From positions 889,647 through 953,646 of the forward strand of contig NW_027192197.1 of the NCBI RefSeq assembly GCF_041956535.1: a DNA stretch of 64,000 bases, in the 5' to 3' direction. The position numbers and the translations under genes are program-made. This document shows, in pieces, positions 33,282 to 44,115 of this stretch. The DNA comes from Calcarisporiella thermophila CBS 279.70 (taxonomy: Eukaryota > Calcarisporiellomycota). Position 1 is the first letter of the stretch. Each line of letters begins with the position of its first letter. The notes under the pieces were generated by a model. That model worked only from the letters and a program-made list of their open reading frames with translations. It searched no databases and was not told the origin of the DNA.

Positions 33282-33674
33282 TTACAGGACGAAAACGGCA
33301 GCCACGGCAGCAAGGCCCAACACGGCGCCCTCCATGCGAGAAGCACCGCTCGAGGCACCAGTGGGCTTGGGCGAGATGGAGGCGGAGGCCTTGCTTGCGC
33401 TAGCCAATGCACTGCTGGCAGAGCCAGCGGCAGAGGTGGCGGAGGCACCGGCGCTGGACGCACTCACGGAGGCAGAGGAGACGGAGGCGGCGGCAGATTC
33501 GGCGGAGGCAGAGGCTGAGGCGGCACCGGTGGGCAGGGTGGTGGCGGATGCGGTGGCAGGCGCGTCATCGCCCTTGGCGGCCGACTTCGAAGGCGCTGCA
33601 GAGGACTCGGTGCCCAGCGCCATGACGGCGAGGATGAGGGCGAAGCAAGAGACGAGGAAGAGAGCCAACTTCAT
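33282..33674 (-). CDS. Small Ala/Ser-rich GPI-type cell-wall protein
   Basis: 130 residues: signal peptide MKLALFLVSCFALILAVMAL, a low-complexity Ala/Ser/Thr region with repeats of Ser-Ala-Ser type, and a hydrophobic C-terminus (GAVLGLAAVAAVFVL) after a small-residue stretch (TGASSGASRM), the pattern of a GPI-anchor signal. This is typical of fungal cell-wall mannoproteins that are heavily O-glycosylated. No enzymatic function. A TATA-like tcttatataac at 33831-33841 lies about 160 bp upstream on the coding strand. Antisense frames reading as Glu/Ala-rich text are shadows of the repeats. Confidence 0.78.
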   Translation of the reverse strand: MKLALFLVSCFALILAVMALGTESSAAPSKSAAKGDDAPATASATTLPTGAASASASAESAAASVSSASVSASSAGASATSAAGSASSALASASKASASISPKPTGASSGASRMEGAVLGLAAVAAVFVL

Positions 33675-35861
33675 TTTTGGAGTAGGATTAGAAGAGGGTT
33701 GCTAAGATTAGAAAATAATGGGTTGAGATTAGAGGTTAAGGATATGTAAGAGGGGGTTGGAGAGGAGATGTGGGGAAGATAGAGGGGAGGAGAACTGGCA
33801 CGGTGGGGAGGGGGAGGGGTGCCAGGCCATTCTTATATAACTCGCCAGGCTTTGTTGTTTTCTTTTTCGATGTTCAGTGATTTAGGCGTGTCGATCCATC
33901 GTGGACCAACCGCTCGTTTGCGAAATTAATGGCTTCGATGCTTGCAGCCATTATGCGGTTGCATCACAGGCCTCGCTGCTCGCCTGGAACCCTTGTTTGC
34001 AACCGCTTGGTGCATATTAGGCCTTTTTCGTGAGCAGAGAGTCGGTGAACCGGCTGGGAGCGGAAACAAGCTCGCGGCTAAACGATCCCTCCAAGCCGCC
34101 CCCCAAGGCCCCGCCGGCCACTCCCCAGCGCCGGGGCAAATGACGCAAAAACCGAGCCCACCGGGGCCAGGGCCACAAACGGCTTGGGGGGCGCATAGCG
34201 AGGGAGCCTCCAGTGTTTGTTTTGTTTCTGGCCCAGAAACGCGCGTGTGTAGCCTGTTTGTTGCACCAGACCTAAATCCCCTCTGATCATTCCACAGATT
34301 AATCAGGGGCAATGAAAACCGGTAGCCTCGCTTACCGCAAATAGAAATGCCCTCTCAGCCTGAGGACGAGCACGCCTGCGACCAACTTTGGCGGCCACCG
34401 TCTCTAAGCAATGAAACCCGTTCGCTGGGCGGGCCTTCCGCCTTTCCGTTTCCCGCCCGCACGCATCCACCGATCGGTCAGCGGCGACAGGGCTCCTGGG
34501 CGGCGACGGCCGGGCCTGGGAATGGGAGAAGTGCATAGATTCGAAATAAATACAGAAACTGGATATTGAGCAGAGTTGGCCGATCGGGTGCCCACAGGAG
34601 GGCGGGAGGGGGCCCGGTCTGGATGGCTCAGCAAGATAGTAGTGCATGGCATATATGCGGCGATCCGTACATCTCGATAACTAAAGGGCCACTGTCATTT
34701 ATTATATTGCGGGTTCTCGTTGAGATTTTCCTGGATGCATGTGTGTGCATGTTTAATTTTTCTGCATGTAGCCCTGCGACGCGCAAGGATAGACCGATTT
34801 TCTTCACAGAGAAATTGGGGGAAGGAAACCAGCTTCCGGGCGGGCTTCGCACAGGGCCGCTAGAGGAGGGAGGCGCTGCTGTTGGGCGCTAGCGCGGTTT
34901 GGTCGCCGTCCCCCACCGAGTCCACTCTTGCTTTACTCTCTAGGGCCTCCTATGGCACTCGCCCCGGAGGCTCGCTTTCCCCAGCTTGCTGAAGCCGCGT
35001 GGGAGAAACTCTGGCTCCAATATACCAGTGGAACCGCAAAGAGCTTGCGGTATCCCCCCCCTCCGCGCTGGTAGGCAAGCTTATGAGCATCCCAAACCTT
35101 GAAGGGATACAGGATCCTCGATTTTGGCCATTCCATCCACCAATCCAAATCGGGTGGCATTTTTGTGCCCGACTTCCAGTCCCCCGTCTTCTCGATTCGT
35201 AGGGATACGCGTCTTCCCGGCTTTCGAATCGCGTTTTCTGTTTCAAGGCATCGCAGAAGAATTCGCCACGATTGCTCCTCCTGCAGTATGCATGGTTTAT
35301 ATTAGACAGGTGCCGGAATACTTGCAATATTCACGCCGGATGGGGTTTGATGTTTCGAAGCGGCATTGCTGTGGCTCGATGGATATTGTCCTTGGCTCCC
35401 ATGGAAAAGGGCGGAGGGCTCTCTCTCTCTTTCTCCAAGACGCTCCTTGCGGAAGCGGGCCATGCCGGAGCAAATACCCCTCCCTTCCCGAGTGTAGCTG
35501 CCCATTCAATTCAATCAACGCGAATATTCTGCATGCGGCTCTTGAAAACTTGTTCAAAGCCCTACCCCCCCCTCCTCCTCCTCTATATCAATGCTCAAAC
35601 TTCTGAATAAAGTCGAACCTATTTGCTTGCATGCCTCTAGCCACTGAGAGTATTGAAAGAGAGGGGTGGGATGAGGAGCGGTTGGTCTGGGTGCGTTCCC
35701 ATAGCTTGGCATTATATCTCTAGGCAGTGAATCTTCTGTCTGGTCCGTGGAGGCATGTACTAAGAAGTAACAACTCTAACCCACTAGCAGCTCCTCAGTC
35801 GACATGTGACTGCCAATTTCACGAATCGTCAAAGATGGCCAACCTTTGATTATCGGTCGGG
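33675..35861. other. 2.2-kb region without a supported gene
   Basis: The left end is presumably the promoter of the leftward Ala/Ser gene. 34080-34620 is GC-rich, then composition alternates. Overlapping ORFs occur in all frames (longest 160 codons at 35124-35606) without domain, codon pattern or plausible splice set. No terminal repeats flanking the integrase ORF were recognised, but an eroded element is possible. Confidence 0.4.
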
Positions 35862-37433
35862 TTGATCGATGTTCGCAAAAGGCCTTTTGTGGGAATGACC
35901 ACCCTTTCGCAGAATGACAGCATTGGAACCCCTTCTGGCACACTTGCCAATAATCCAGCGGTAGATGATGTAGATGATTCCGAGTCCACTCTTGCTGTTG
36001 CCAACGTGTCCCTCCCCCTCACTTCCCTCTCCTCGGATTGTGTCGATGATGCAACCATGTCGGCCACTCGCGATGATTTGGAAGGGGTGGATGAAGCCAA
36101 TACCCACGACGATGATGACGATGTCACTGGGGCAGAACAGAGAAGCAACTCTATTGCTGGATACGATGCCATCATTCAATATCTCAAGACGAAAAGCTAC
36201 CCCCCCAACTACACGAAGAAGGATAAAACCAAACTGCGAGTGAAATGCCAGCGGTACGTCCTTATTGGCGATCATCTCTTCTATCGCCCCTCGGATTCGT
36301 CCGATCCCCGACGTGAGGTCATGCCCGCAGACAGGCTCGAGATCATACGGGCTGTCCACGATGATCCCATGTCCGGTGCTCATTCTGGAATCAACAAGAC
36401 ATTCGATAGATTGAGCGCACGATACCACTGGAAGGGCATGTACGACGATGTGAGGCGATATGTGCAACAGTGCGAGATTTGCCAGCACCAGCGTGCCAAT
36501 ACTCAGGAAGGAATGCGCCATAACAGCAAGTGCCAATTGCCAGTCAAGTTCGAGCGCGCCTTTGCCCGCATCGGGGTTGATGTGCTTGGGCCATTTCCAC
36601 CGTCGGCCCGCAATAATCGGTACATTTTCATGGCGACCGACCAGCTAACCAAGTGGGCAGAGGCTACCGCCGTGCCCGAGATGACACCAGAGAGGATGGC
36701 GCGCTTTATTTTCGAGGAAATCGTATGCAGACACGGGTGCACCGAACTCATTCTGTTGCCAGAAGAGTTCTATCACGGTGTTCATGACCATGGCGGCGGG
36801 AGTCAAAACGGAGGGGGTTTCGGGCAGCGCGCTTTGCAAGCGCTACGAGAGATCCTTGGTCCTTCGGCCTCGGTGCATGCCGCTGAACACTCCGATATCT
36901 TCAATGTCGTTCTTCACAATCTCTTAAGCAAACTCGTGGTCGACTCACCGAATGACTGGGATGCATCCTTAGCATGGACTCTCTTTAATTACCGCGTGTC
37001 ACGACACGCAGCCACTAACGAGGAACCTTTCTTCCTCCTCTATGGACGACGCGCCACTTTCCCTTCTACTAGCGCCACCCCTATTGGGGAGGAGCTACCG
37101 AGTCAGCAACTTATGCTAACCCCCGAGGAGGGGCCTCATGTTTCCGCCCAACCCCCGCTGTTACCCACCACAGCTCTACCCTCTGCATCGGCGAACGTCT
37201 CAGACCCCCTTCAACAAATATACGCCATGCAGCTCGTGCGAACACTTGAGCACGTCCAGCTGGTGGCCCGTGCAAATGAAGTGAGATCTCGGAAGCGGCA
37301 AAAAATTGAAGGGCAATTACAGCAAGGTTGGGCGGATCGAATTATCAATGAGGTCGAGGGTGCAGAGCACTCCAATGTTTTGGTTCGGGAACATCGCAAA
37401 GGCGATGGGGTTGAATCTGTATCGGCGTTATAG
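35862..37433 (+). CDS. Degenerate Ty3/gypsy-type integrase ORF
   Basis: A 523-codon open frame. An acidic N-terminus leads to the integrase H2C2 zinc-binding domain (HDDPMSGAHSGINKTFDRLS, ARYHWKGMYDDVRRYV, CEICQHQ). The catalytic core opens correctly with RIGVDVLGPFPPSARNNRYI (first Asp) and TDQLTKWAEATAVPEMTPE, and ends with SLAWTLFNYRVSRHAATNEE. Between them the second-Asp block (normally S-D-x-G-x-x-F) reads LILLPEEFYHGV and runs into Gly/Gln text consistent with a frame change. The block that should carry the catalytic Glu reads HAAEHSDIFNVVLHNLL. No reverse transcriptase, gag or LTR was found nearby. It is either a decayed element kept open by compensating indels or a captured gene without transposition activity. 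Confidence 0.75.
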   Translation: MIDVRKRPFVGMTTLSQNDSIGTPSGTLANNPAVDDVDDSESTLAVANVSLPLTSLSSDCVDDATMSATRDDLEGVDEANTHDDDDDVTGAEQRSNSIAGYDAIIQYLKTKSYPPNYTKKDKTKLRVKCQRYVLIGDHLFYRPSDSSDPRREVMPADRLEIIRAVHDDPMSGAHSGINKTFDRLSARYHWKGMYDDVRRYVQQCEICQHQRANTQEGMRHNSKCQLPVKFERAFARIGVDVLGPFPPSARNNRYIFMATDQLTKWAEATAVPEMTPERMARFIFEEIVCRHGCTELILLPEEFYHGVHDHGGGSQNGGGFGQRALQALREILGPSASVHAAEHSDIFNVVLHNLLSKLVVDSPNDWDASLAWTLFNYRVSRHAATNEEPFFLLYGRRATFPSTSATPIGEELPSQQLMLTPEEGPHVSAQPPLLPTTALPSASANVSDPLQQIYAMQLVRTLEHVQLVARANEVRSRKRQKIEGQLQQGWADRIINEVEGAEHSNVLVREHRKGDGVESVSAL

Positions 37434-37670
37434 TCATTGCTATAATTTTTTTTTCCCAATAATTATCTTCATTTTATTCTCCATTAAATATTTTATTTCT
37501 TTCCCGACTCTCTTGTAATTTTCCCCATCCATAATCTCTTTATTGCTGTTATTTTTTCTTTGTACCATTGTTCAATTGACTGTTTATCTGGTTTTTTTTT
37601 CTTTATTATACATGTTTATCGCAGTGATTATTGCTACATTTCCCTATATCAGGTGATGGTTCCTGTAAGT

Positions 37671-38217
37671 CTATGTCGCAGTAACTATGGTGTGCAAACA
37701 TGCAAAGATTGAGCAACCCCAAAACCATCCTATGTAAAGATACGCGTATGGCTTACCCCAAGGTCGCCGATCCATTGGGCAGAGCTGTCGGCTACTCTCC
37801 GTGCTGATCCATTTGAGTAGACAATGCATATGAAACACATGTTTGCATTCTCCCCAGACTAGTGTTGCGCAAATGTCATTACGAATCACTTATACAGAGT
37901 GGGAAACTCGAGGAACACTTACTCAGTGGACAGTCATCCCCCGGAGTTTTACACTCTGGGCAACACCCATCGAACGCATTCTGGCAGATACCACATACGT
38001 CTTCTATATCTTCCACGTCCCAATGCCAGAATGCCACGGCATTCCAACTAGATCCATGGTTTGAAAAACATATTGAGCAAGAAAATGGATTATATACACG
38101 AATGTAATTCTTTTTACCCTACAAATTAAAAAAAAATCGTTTCCATTATTAGCGAATCAATCCTCGGATTACTGCCATGGGTTGTCTCTTGTCCTTACTT
38201 TTGATTTTCACTTTCAT
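37671..38217 (-). CDS. APC11: Anaphase-promoting complex RING subunit APC11
   Basis: Five exons reconstructed from splice phase: 38217-38199, a 10-nt exon 38109-38100, 38047-37923, 37859-37757 and 37684-37671. The 89-residue product begins MKVKIKKLHSWNAVAFWHWD, as in yeast Apc11 (MKVKI...HS). The RING-H2 follows: DVCGICQNAFDGCCPECKTP, GDDCPLIWGECKHVFHMHC, LCPMDRRPW. All zinc ligands are present. It is the catalytic RING of the APC/C ubiquitin ligase that drives anaphase. Two ACGCG cores lie 79-90 bp upstream. The ends of exon 2 are inferred from phase and from the match to the conserved N-terminus. Confidence 0.92.
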
Positions 38218-38980
38218 TATTCGCTAAGGCAGGTTTTCAGAAAATAGGGACGAAATCGACAAGCTTGTGTCTTTAATGTGACTGCATTTAATAAAACGCG
38301 TAACGCGCTCTATATATGTATTCCACGTCTCCCCCGTTGTCCATCCAGACCCACGACTATTCATATCGGGTGATCTCATTCCCGTATTAAGGATTATCCA
38401 TAAAAAACCCTTAGCGGCTCTTGATCACTCTGATTGAGAATTCGACAAAGAAGGAAGGAATTAATAACAGGCACTAGGGGATATCGTTTCAAGAGACAGG
38501 CTCCTCACGCCCCTTATCACGAACCTTCGTGTTGCTAAAGCAAGCACCTTTACAGTAGACTCCTGGGCGTCGCATCGCCTTGGCCGCAAATATAAAGTTC
38601 ATAACTCTTGAGGATAGAGTTGGATGCTGGAAATGCTCAAAATGTTAGTCTGAGATCTGTGGCTTTGCTCTCATCGGCTTGTTTTGGCCGTAGCTTATGC
38701 AATCCACGGTCAAAACTGGCCGATTGGCCATTTGGGCCACTTGTCTCCAATCCTGGCCTCTCAACTAGGTTTCGGACAGTCTGCGTTGACAAGACTCATA
38801 TGAATAAGTAGGGAGAGCCGGGGGAGTTGTGTCATATTAACGGTATATTCCTGCCGATTCAGTAAAATATAAGCTCACCTGTTCCCTTAAATAATTCCTT
38901 GTAATAGTTTTCCACTTTGCGTAATTTTTTTTACTTATTCCTCTCTCTCTTGTTGCCTCGGATCTTGAAATATATCAGCC
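38218..38980. promoter_or_regulatory. Divergent intergenic region APC11 / membrane protein
   Basis: Contains paired MluI-box cores, acgcgt at 38296-38301 and acgcg at 38303-38307, close to APC11. The section near 38640-38800 has repeated GGCC-centred short inverted motifs (ggccgattggcc). No gene supported. Confidence 0.5.
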
Positions 38981-40004
38981 ATGATCGAAGTAGACGTTTT
39001 TTGGTCATTTGCATTTGGGGCCTCGTTTGCCGCCGCTGCCGCTGCCGAATTAAAACAGGCCGACGAGCCTTGGGTCAACCACGTCTTTGTCAAGACCCTA
39101 TTGTTCCTGTCTCTGATATTCGGGCCGAGTGGCATTTATTTGCTGTGGGACTTTCCAGGCTGGGAGTCAATGTGAGGCGCCACTTATATTTGTTAATGAG
39201 TTGTTTCCTCTTTTTGCTCTTTTGCGCTCACCCAAGCATCCCATGTTTAGGTTTGTTCTTGGCGACAAAAACACAATCCCCGCTATCCTGCCCACGCTCT
39301 TCTCGTTTACCAACGTTTTGCTGGGGATCCTTGGCCACTACATCACATGGCGAATGATCAAGAGCTCGAAAAACATAGGCCAGGATTTGAGCTATCATCG
39401 CCCATGGATCTGGGCTTACGCGTAAGTGTTGGTGTTGGGTGAATGGCAGCCGAATGCACAGAGCCCCCACTATGAAGGAGAAAGCACTCACTTAGCAATT
39501 TTATCTGACCCGCTTTCATATCCCGTAAATAGATGCTTTAATGCCATTCTTGGGATGGGATATTATCGATTTACTTATGCAGGAACCCACGAGGATTGGG
39601 CCGCTGGCCGTACGTTCCCCATGCTAGCGTTTTTCACGTCCCCCGTCTTTTTCACGCTCCTTGCCATGGGCGTGGTGTTTGTTCCTGCAATGGTCATCCT
39701 TACCGTTCAGTATGCGCGCGTTACGCTCCGGGCCCATCCCAAAATTGCGTACCGCTTCGTTCCCTTCTTCATCCGTGAGGTGATAGTCAGTAGTTCGGTG
39801 ATAGTGGCTGGGTGGTTTGCGTATATGTTCGGCCTAAAGAGCGAGAGGGAGAGAGAGTACTTCGTGCATGAGCCGGTGGGAATCTACGCGCCACTGGTTG
39901 GATTTGGAGTGTTCATTGTTGCCATTTACGGCCTGGTGCTATTGCCTTTTGCTTATGTTGCTCTCCTGGAGCAGTTCACGGCACCTAAGGAAAAGACAAA
40001 ATGA
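38981..40004 (+). CDS. Polytopic membrane protein of unknown family
   Basis: Three exons: 38981-39170 approximately, 39251-39421 and 39533-40004. The product is about 277 residues with six to seven hydrophobic helices (VDVFWSFAFGASFAAAAAAE, LFLSLIFGPSGIYLLWDFPG, LPTLFSFTNVLLGILGHYIT, MLAFFTSPVFFTLLAMGVVF, EVIVSSSVIVAGWFAYMFGL, LVGFGVFIVAIYGLVLLPFA). Conserved-looking polar positions sit at helix ends (WESM, GHYITWRM, GYYRFTYAGTHEDWAAGRTF). No transporter signature is recognised and there is no signal peptide cleavage site. Splice phases are consistent, so the gene model is firm although the function is not. Confidence 0.8.
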
Positions 40005-40465
40005 ACTTTTTTGACCTTCTGCTAATAACTATGGTTGCCTATTATTTGTCCCTACTTTATTCGTGCTTTGTATTTTACCATGGGTGAACAGGACCAAGCA
40101 TAATTACTCTATCTCCCCTTTTTTTTCCAACTTCATTCGACTGTAGAGACCTCGTCTAATATGCATTCATAATCTGTAATGACCTTTCACATGATTTTTA
40201 TTGAAATACACGCTAGTTTGCTCCTCTCAACCCTTCTATCACGAAAAAATTGGATTCCAGCAACACTACCAGATGAATCTGAATTAAAAATTTATTTTGT
40301 TCGAATAAAATATACATCAAAAAAAAAAAAATTGTTCGCTTTCAAAGGGGTGGAAGGACCTTTAGGAAGTGGAAAAAACAAGGAGTGCCCGGGGGATTTA
40401 GTTCCTAGGGTCGAGAAGAGGAGAGTGAATAGAGGTGTCGGCGGAGTGCTTAAGAAAGTTTGAAC
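40005..40465. other. Convergent intergenic region
   Basis: 3' flanks of the membrane-protein gene and DRG1. AT-rich with an A-run at 40320-40330. Nothing else seen. Confidence 0.5.
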
Positions 40466-42084
40466 TTACTTCTTCACAATCTGTACAACGTCTTCGTCCT
40501 GCAATACATGGTCCTTGCCACATTTCTGCGGTGCATGTTTAACCGAGGCTCCCCACACATTCGCACTATCGATCGAGTGAAGGGTGGATTAGCTGAATTC
40601 AATGGCATTCTGCTTGCCCAAAATAATGAGCGGCTACTTACTATTTGAATTGGCTGAGGATGGCTTTGTGAATTGTGTTGCAGAAGTCTTCAATCGTGCT
40701 TGCATCCCGTTTAAGAACCACAGGGGCTGTGTAGTCGGGCAGCTGGCCTTTAGGTTTAGTGTAGCTGCAAAAAACCCCGGACAAGTTAGTTATCTTTTGA
40801 CGAAGGCTGTATAAAGGGCATCTTACATTCGCACAAGGTCTAGCTTCTCCCACATCACTTCTAATAGTTCATCAAAATTCCACTCTAATAGAAAGGGAGC
40901 GCTTAGCAGAAATGAAGGCAGTCAGGAGATCCGATGAAAATTACCATGGTGGGCAGAGATAGGGACTGCGTGTGGAATCTTGTAAATCATGTCAAGCTCT
41001 TCGATGGAGATTTGATCGATCTTGTTAAGTACATAAATGGCTGGAATATAGATCCGATTGCTGGACACAAAATGGAAAGGATGAGTAATGGAGAGAGAGG
41101 TGTTGAAAAAAAAAAGCCCAGCATCTCACCCCTCAATAACGTCAATGAACTCATCCACAGTGGGGTCGCATCGGAAGGAAATATCGGCGTTATGGATGCG
41201 GTATTCGGCGAGCACAGCCTTAATTTCATCTTGGTCAAGATGCGTTAACGGAACGGTGTTCGTGATGTTGATGCCTCCTTTTTCCTTCTTTTTGAAAGAG
41301 ATATTGGGGGGTGACTTGTTCAGTCGAATTCCATACCCTTCAAGTTCGCGCTCAATAATGTATTTGTCGGTGAGGGGTTTCAAAACATCTAGCACAAGGA
41401 AGATCAGGGAGCATGTGCGTGCAACTAAGGGGGGGGGAATGCAGGATATAGGGTTAGTCTTCCAATCCATAAGTGGCAAGATGACGCAACGAAATGAAGA
41501 AAGAAAAAACGCACCAGCAATAACTTGGCGACCACGACCCTTGCCATCTTTGGCGCCTTCCAAAATACCGGGCAAATCAAGCATTTGGATCTTGGCACCT
41601 TTGTACATGATGATACCTGGCACAGTTGTCAAGGTTGTGAATTCATAGGCGGCAGCTGTTGAAAATTGAAAATGAACATTAATATCGTGTTTTCTTGGCA
41701 CTTTGCAAAAAGTCTCAATTCCATTTTTTTCAAGCAACATTACCTTCCGAATGGACGCCAGTCAACTTTGACATCAGAGTGGATTTGCCCACTGAGGGGA
41801 AACCCACGAACCCTACACGCGCCACGCCCTGTTTTGCAACTTCAAAAGACACACCACCACCACCACCGCCACCACCTCCAGGCTGGGTGAGCAGTTCACG
41901 TCGCAATTTTGCAAGCTTCGCCTTGAGCTGACCCAAATGGAAAGCAGTGGCTTTGTTCCTCTGGGTCTTGGCCATTTCGGCCTCGATCTGAGCGATCTTC
42001 TCGATTGTCTGTATTCAAATCCAAAAAGAGCGATGAGTCAAATTTAAGAAATACTCGAGATGTGTAATAGGAGCTTACCGTCAT
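40466..42084 (-). CDS. DRG1: DRG1/Rbg1 GTPase
   Basis: A multi-exon gene whose first coding exon is only six nucleotides (Met-Thr, 42084-42079). Exon 2 (from 42008) starts [20 protein letters not shown]. Motifs in order are a long Gly run, [19 protein letters not shown] (G1), [15 protein letters not shown] (G2), [18 protein letters not shown] (G3 with DLPG), [14 protein letters not shown] (G4), [15 protein letters not shown] (G5), then the TGS domain [17 protein letters not shown], ending [11 protein letters not shown]1 binds its DFRP partner (Tma46 in yeast) and eases ribosome stalling. The Gly-repeat is encoded by a run of GGT/GGC codons near 41855-41880. Confidence 0.95.
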
Positions 42085-42535
42085 CGTGCCTGACTAAATC
42101 TTCACGATCAAATGATCTGGGTAGAAAAAAAAATGATATAGGTAAACTATCGGTGTTTGTTTGTTTAAATCGTGATGTCATTGAAGGCGCAGCACCCTAC
42201 ATTTGATCCTATGAGTTTAGAGATTAATTAGTCATTAAAAGGGAATTCGTCTGCAGTTTTCGATTTTAAACTCGATGTATCCGAATCAGATAAGTCATAT
42301 TAATTTTCAATGTAGATGAGAAACGTGAATATACAATGGAAGAATTGAGTGGACATATTTGTTAGAGGTTTTCTGAATATCCGAGAGGGATTTTACAGAA
42401 GTGAGCAGAAATTCTTTCGGGGCGTCACAGCGGGGAGGGGTGCACACTGCTTTTTCATATGACAATGGCACTTCTCTCATTATAGAGTCCCTGGTTAGAT
42501 TCAGACAATATTGGTACAATTGAAAAGAAAACAGA
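42085..42535. other. Intergenic between RAD18 3' end and DRG1 promoter
   Basis: 450 bp, AT-rich, both flanking genes leftward. Presumed to hold the DRG1 promoter. Short ORFs have no coding character. Nothing else seen. Confidence 0.45.
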
Positions 42536-44115
42536 CTAAATAAAATCATCGTCCACAGGTTGTGAATTTCGCTTTCGCTTTTTCGCTCTTGAGTTGGTCA
42601 ACTTGGGGGTAGAATCTTGACAAATAAGGAAAAAGCAATATAAACAATTGATTGAGGATTAGATGTAAAAATCATATATACCACTCGGTTCGTCGGATAG
42701 TGTCGATGGCTGCGATTGTGCCGGCGTCGAGTCGAGAGCTTCTGACTCTCCGGACTCGTCCTCTTGAGCCTTCTTCTTTGCCTCTCTTTGTCTGATCTGC
42801 TCTATTAGTTCAGAAAATTGATCTGCATATTTTTCAAGTGCAATGTTGTTAGGGATAATATGGAGATATTTGCTAACAATAGAAGAGTCAAGTAGTGGGT
42901 AGTAAATACAAAAGGATATCATGTGCAGCCGCCTCCTGTTCGGTAGAGATTCGACCAGGCTTTTTGTTGTTTTTTTCTTTGGTATAAATACGTTCCAGCG
43001 TTTCTAGCTCCTTCAGAAGTTCGGCATGACTTCGAGGTTTTTGGGAATCACAGTTGGCATTATGCAAATTCAGGAATTCGCGATGACGATATTGAAGTAA
43101 TTGTCGGTCCCCATTTGTTGGTAGATTCAAATCCTTTGTGCCAGAAAAAAGGGAATAGGGTTGATAAGATGAATGGGGTGAGACTTTTAGCAGAAAATAG
43201 GTTACCTTCAGAATCTTTCGTAATTGTTTGTCCGTGTATACTGAGTAGCAGAGTTTCGTCAGTTTAGTTCGAGTCCTTAAAGCATATGAATAAAACATAA
43301 ATTAAACATGCTCCTCTATAAGTGAATAGAGAATGATAGGATACCCATTCGAACTACTGGGTGTTGATAGTGTATTGATTGCTGAAGGTGATGAAGCGGG
43401 TGAAGATGTTGGTGGGTTGGATTTCATAAGACAGCGATCCAAATGTGAATTTATATCAGAGGGAGAATAGAGGTTTCCGCATATCGGGCACGGAAAGCCG
43501 GTACCTTGTCAAGATAAGTTGGGATCAGCCAAGATAGAGAGAGGATGTAGAAAAAAAAAATAGCAAGGACTACCAGTTGAAGTGCTTCGTTGCTTAGTTT
43601 GAGGAAGTACACCTTGGGAGTCTAACTCTTTAGTTGATATTTTTTCTGATTTCTCGGTTATAGCAGTAGCTGAATCAGTGTCGTTATTTACTTTCAAGAA
43701 GTGACCTTTTAAGAGAAAAGATCTAGCAAAGAGCAGTATAAAGGCTATATTAGTATATTGCGGCGTTTGCGAGTAAAACAGCATAAAATGGGGTACGCAA
43801 AGTATTGTATCTGGCTGGAACTGAAATGACAGAAGTTAATAGAAGAGGAGCTACGAACCTTAGGCGAGAAAACGATTGAACGAGATCGTCAAGTAGTATG
43901 TTTTTTTGTATATGTGATTCTTCAGAAGGAGTGCGACATACCGGGCAGACTTCGGCAAGATTCAAGCTACGACGGATGCACAGAGAACAAAAGTTGTGGG
44001 AGCACTTAATAAGCATTACAGCAGCCTGGAAATGATCTTTGCAGATTGGGCAGCGTAGCTTGTGATCAATGTCGCTCAGTTCTGGGGACGACCACTCTGA
44101 TGGATCTTTTTCCAT
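42536..44115 (-). CDS. RAD18: Postreplication repair E3 ubiquitin ligase RAD18
   Basis: A multi-exon gene starting MEKDPSEWSSPELSDIDHKL at 44115. RING finger: LRCPICKDHFQAAVMLIKCS, HNFCSLCIRRSL, VCPVCRTPSEE. A UBZ4-type zinc finger follows (FPCPICGNLYS ... HLDRC at about 43425-43505), then a SAP domain and Rad6-binding region (YTDKQLRKILK, LNLPTNGDRQLLQYRHREFL, NLHNANCDSQKPRS). The C-terminus ends KKRKRNSQPVDDDFI, probably a nuclear localisation signal. This RING-UBZ-SAP order is RAD18, which with RAD6 monoubiquitinates PCNA at stalled forks. The ORF running from 44445 into the start is upstream noise. Two ACGCG cores lie 68-78 bp upstream. Confidence 0.92.

Noticed and set aside
35124-35606. 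A 160-codon ORF upstream of the integrase-like gene
   Set aside because: No domain, cysteine- and proline-rich low-quality text, overlapped by ORFs in other frames; not supportable as a gene.
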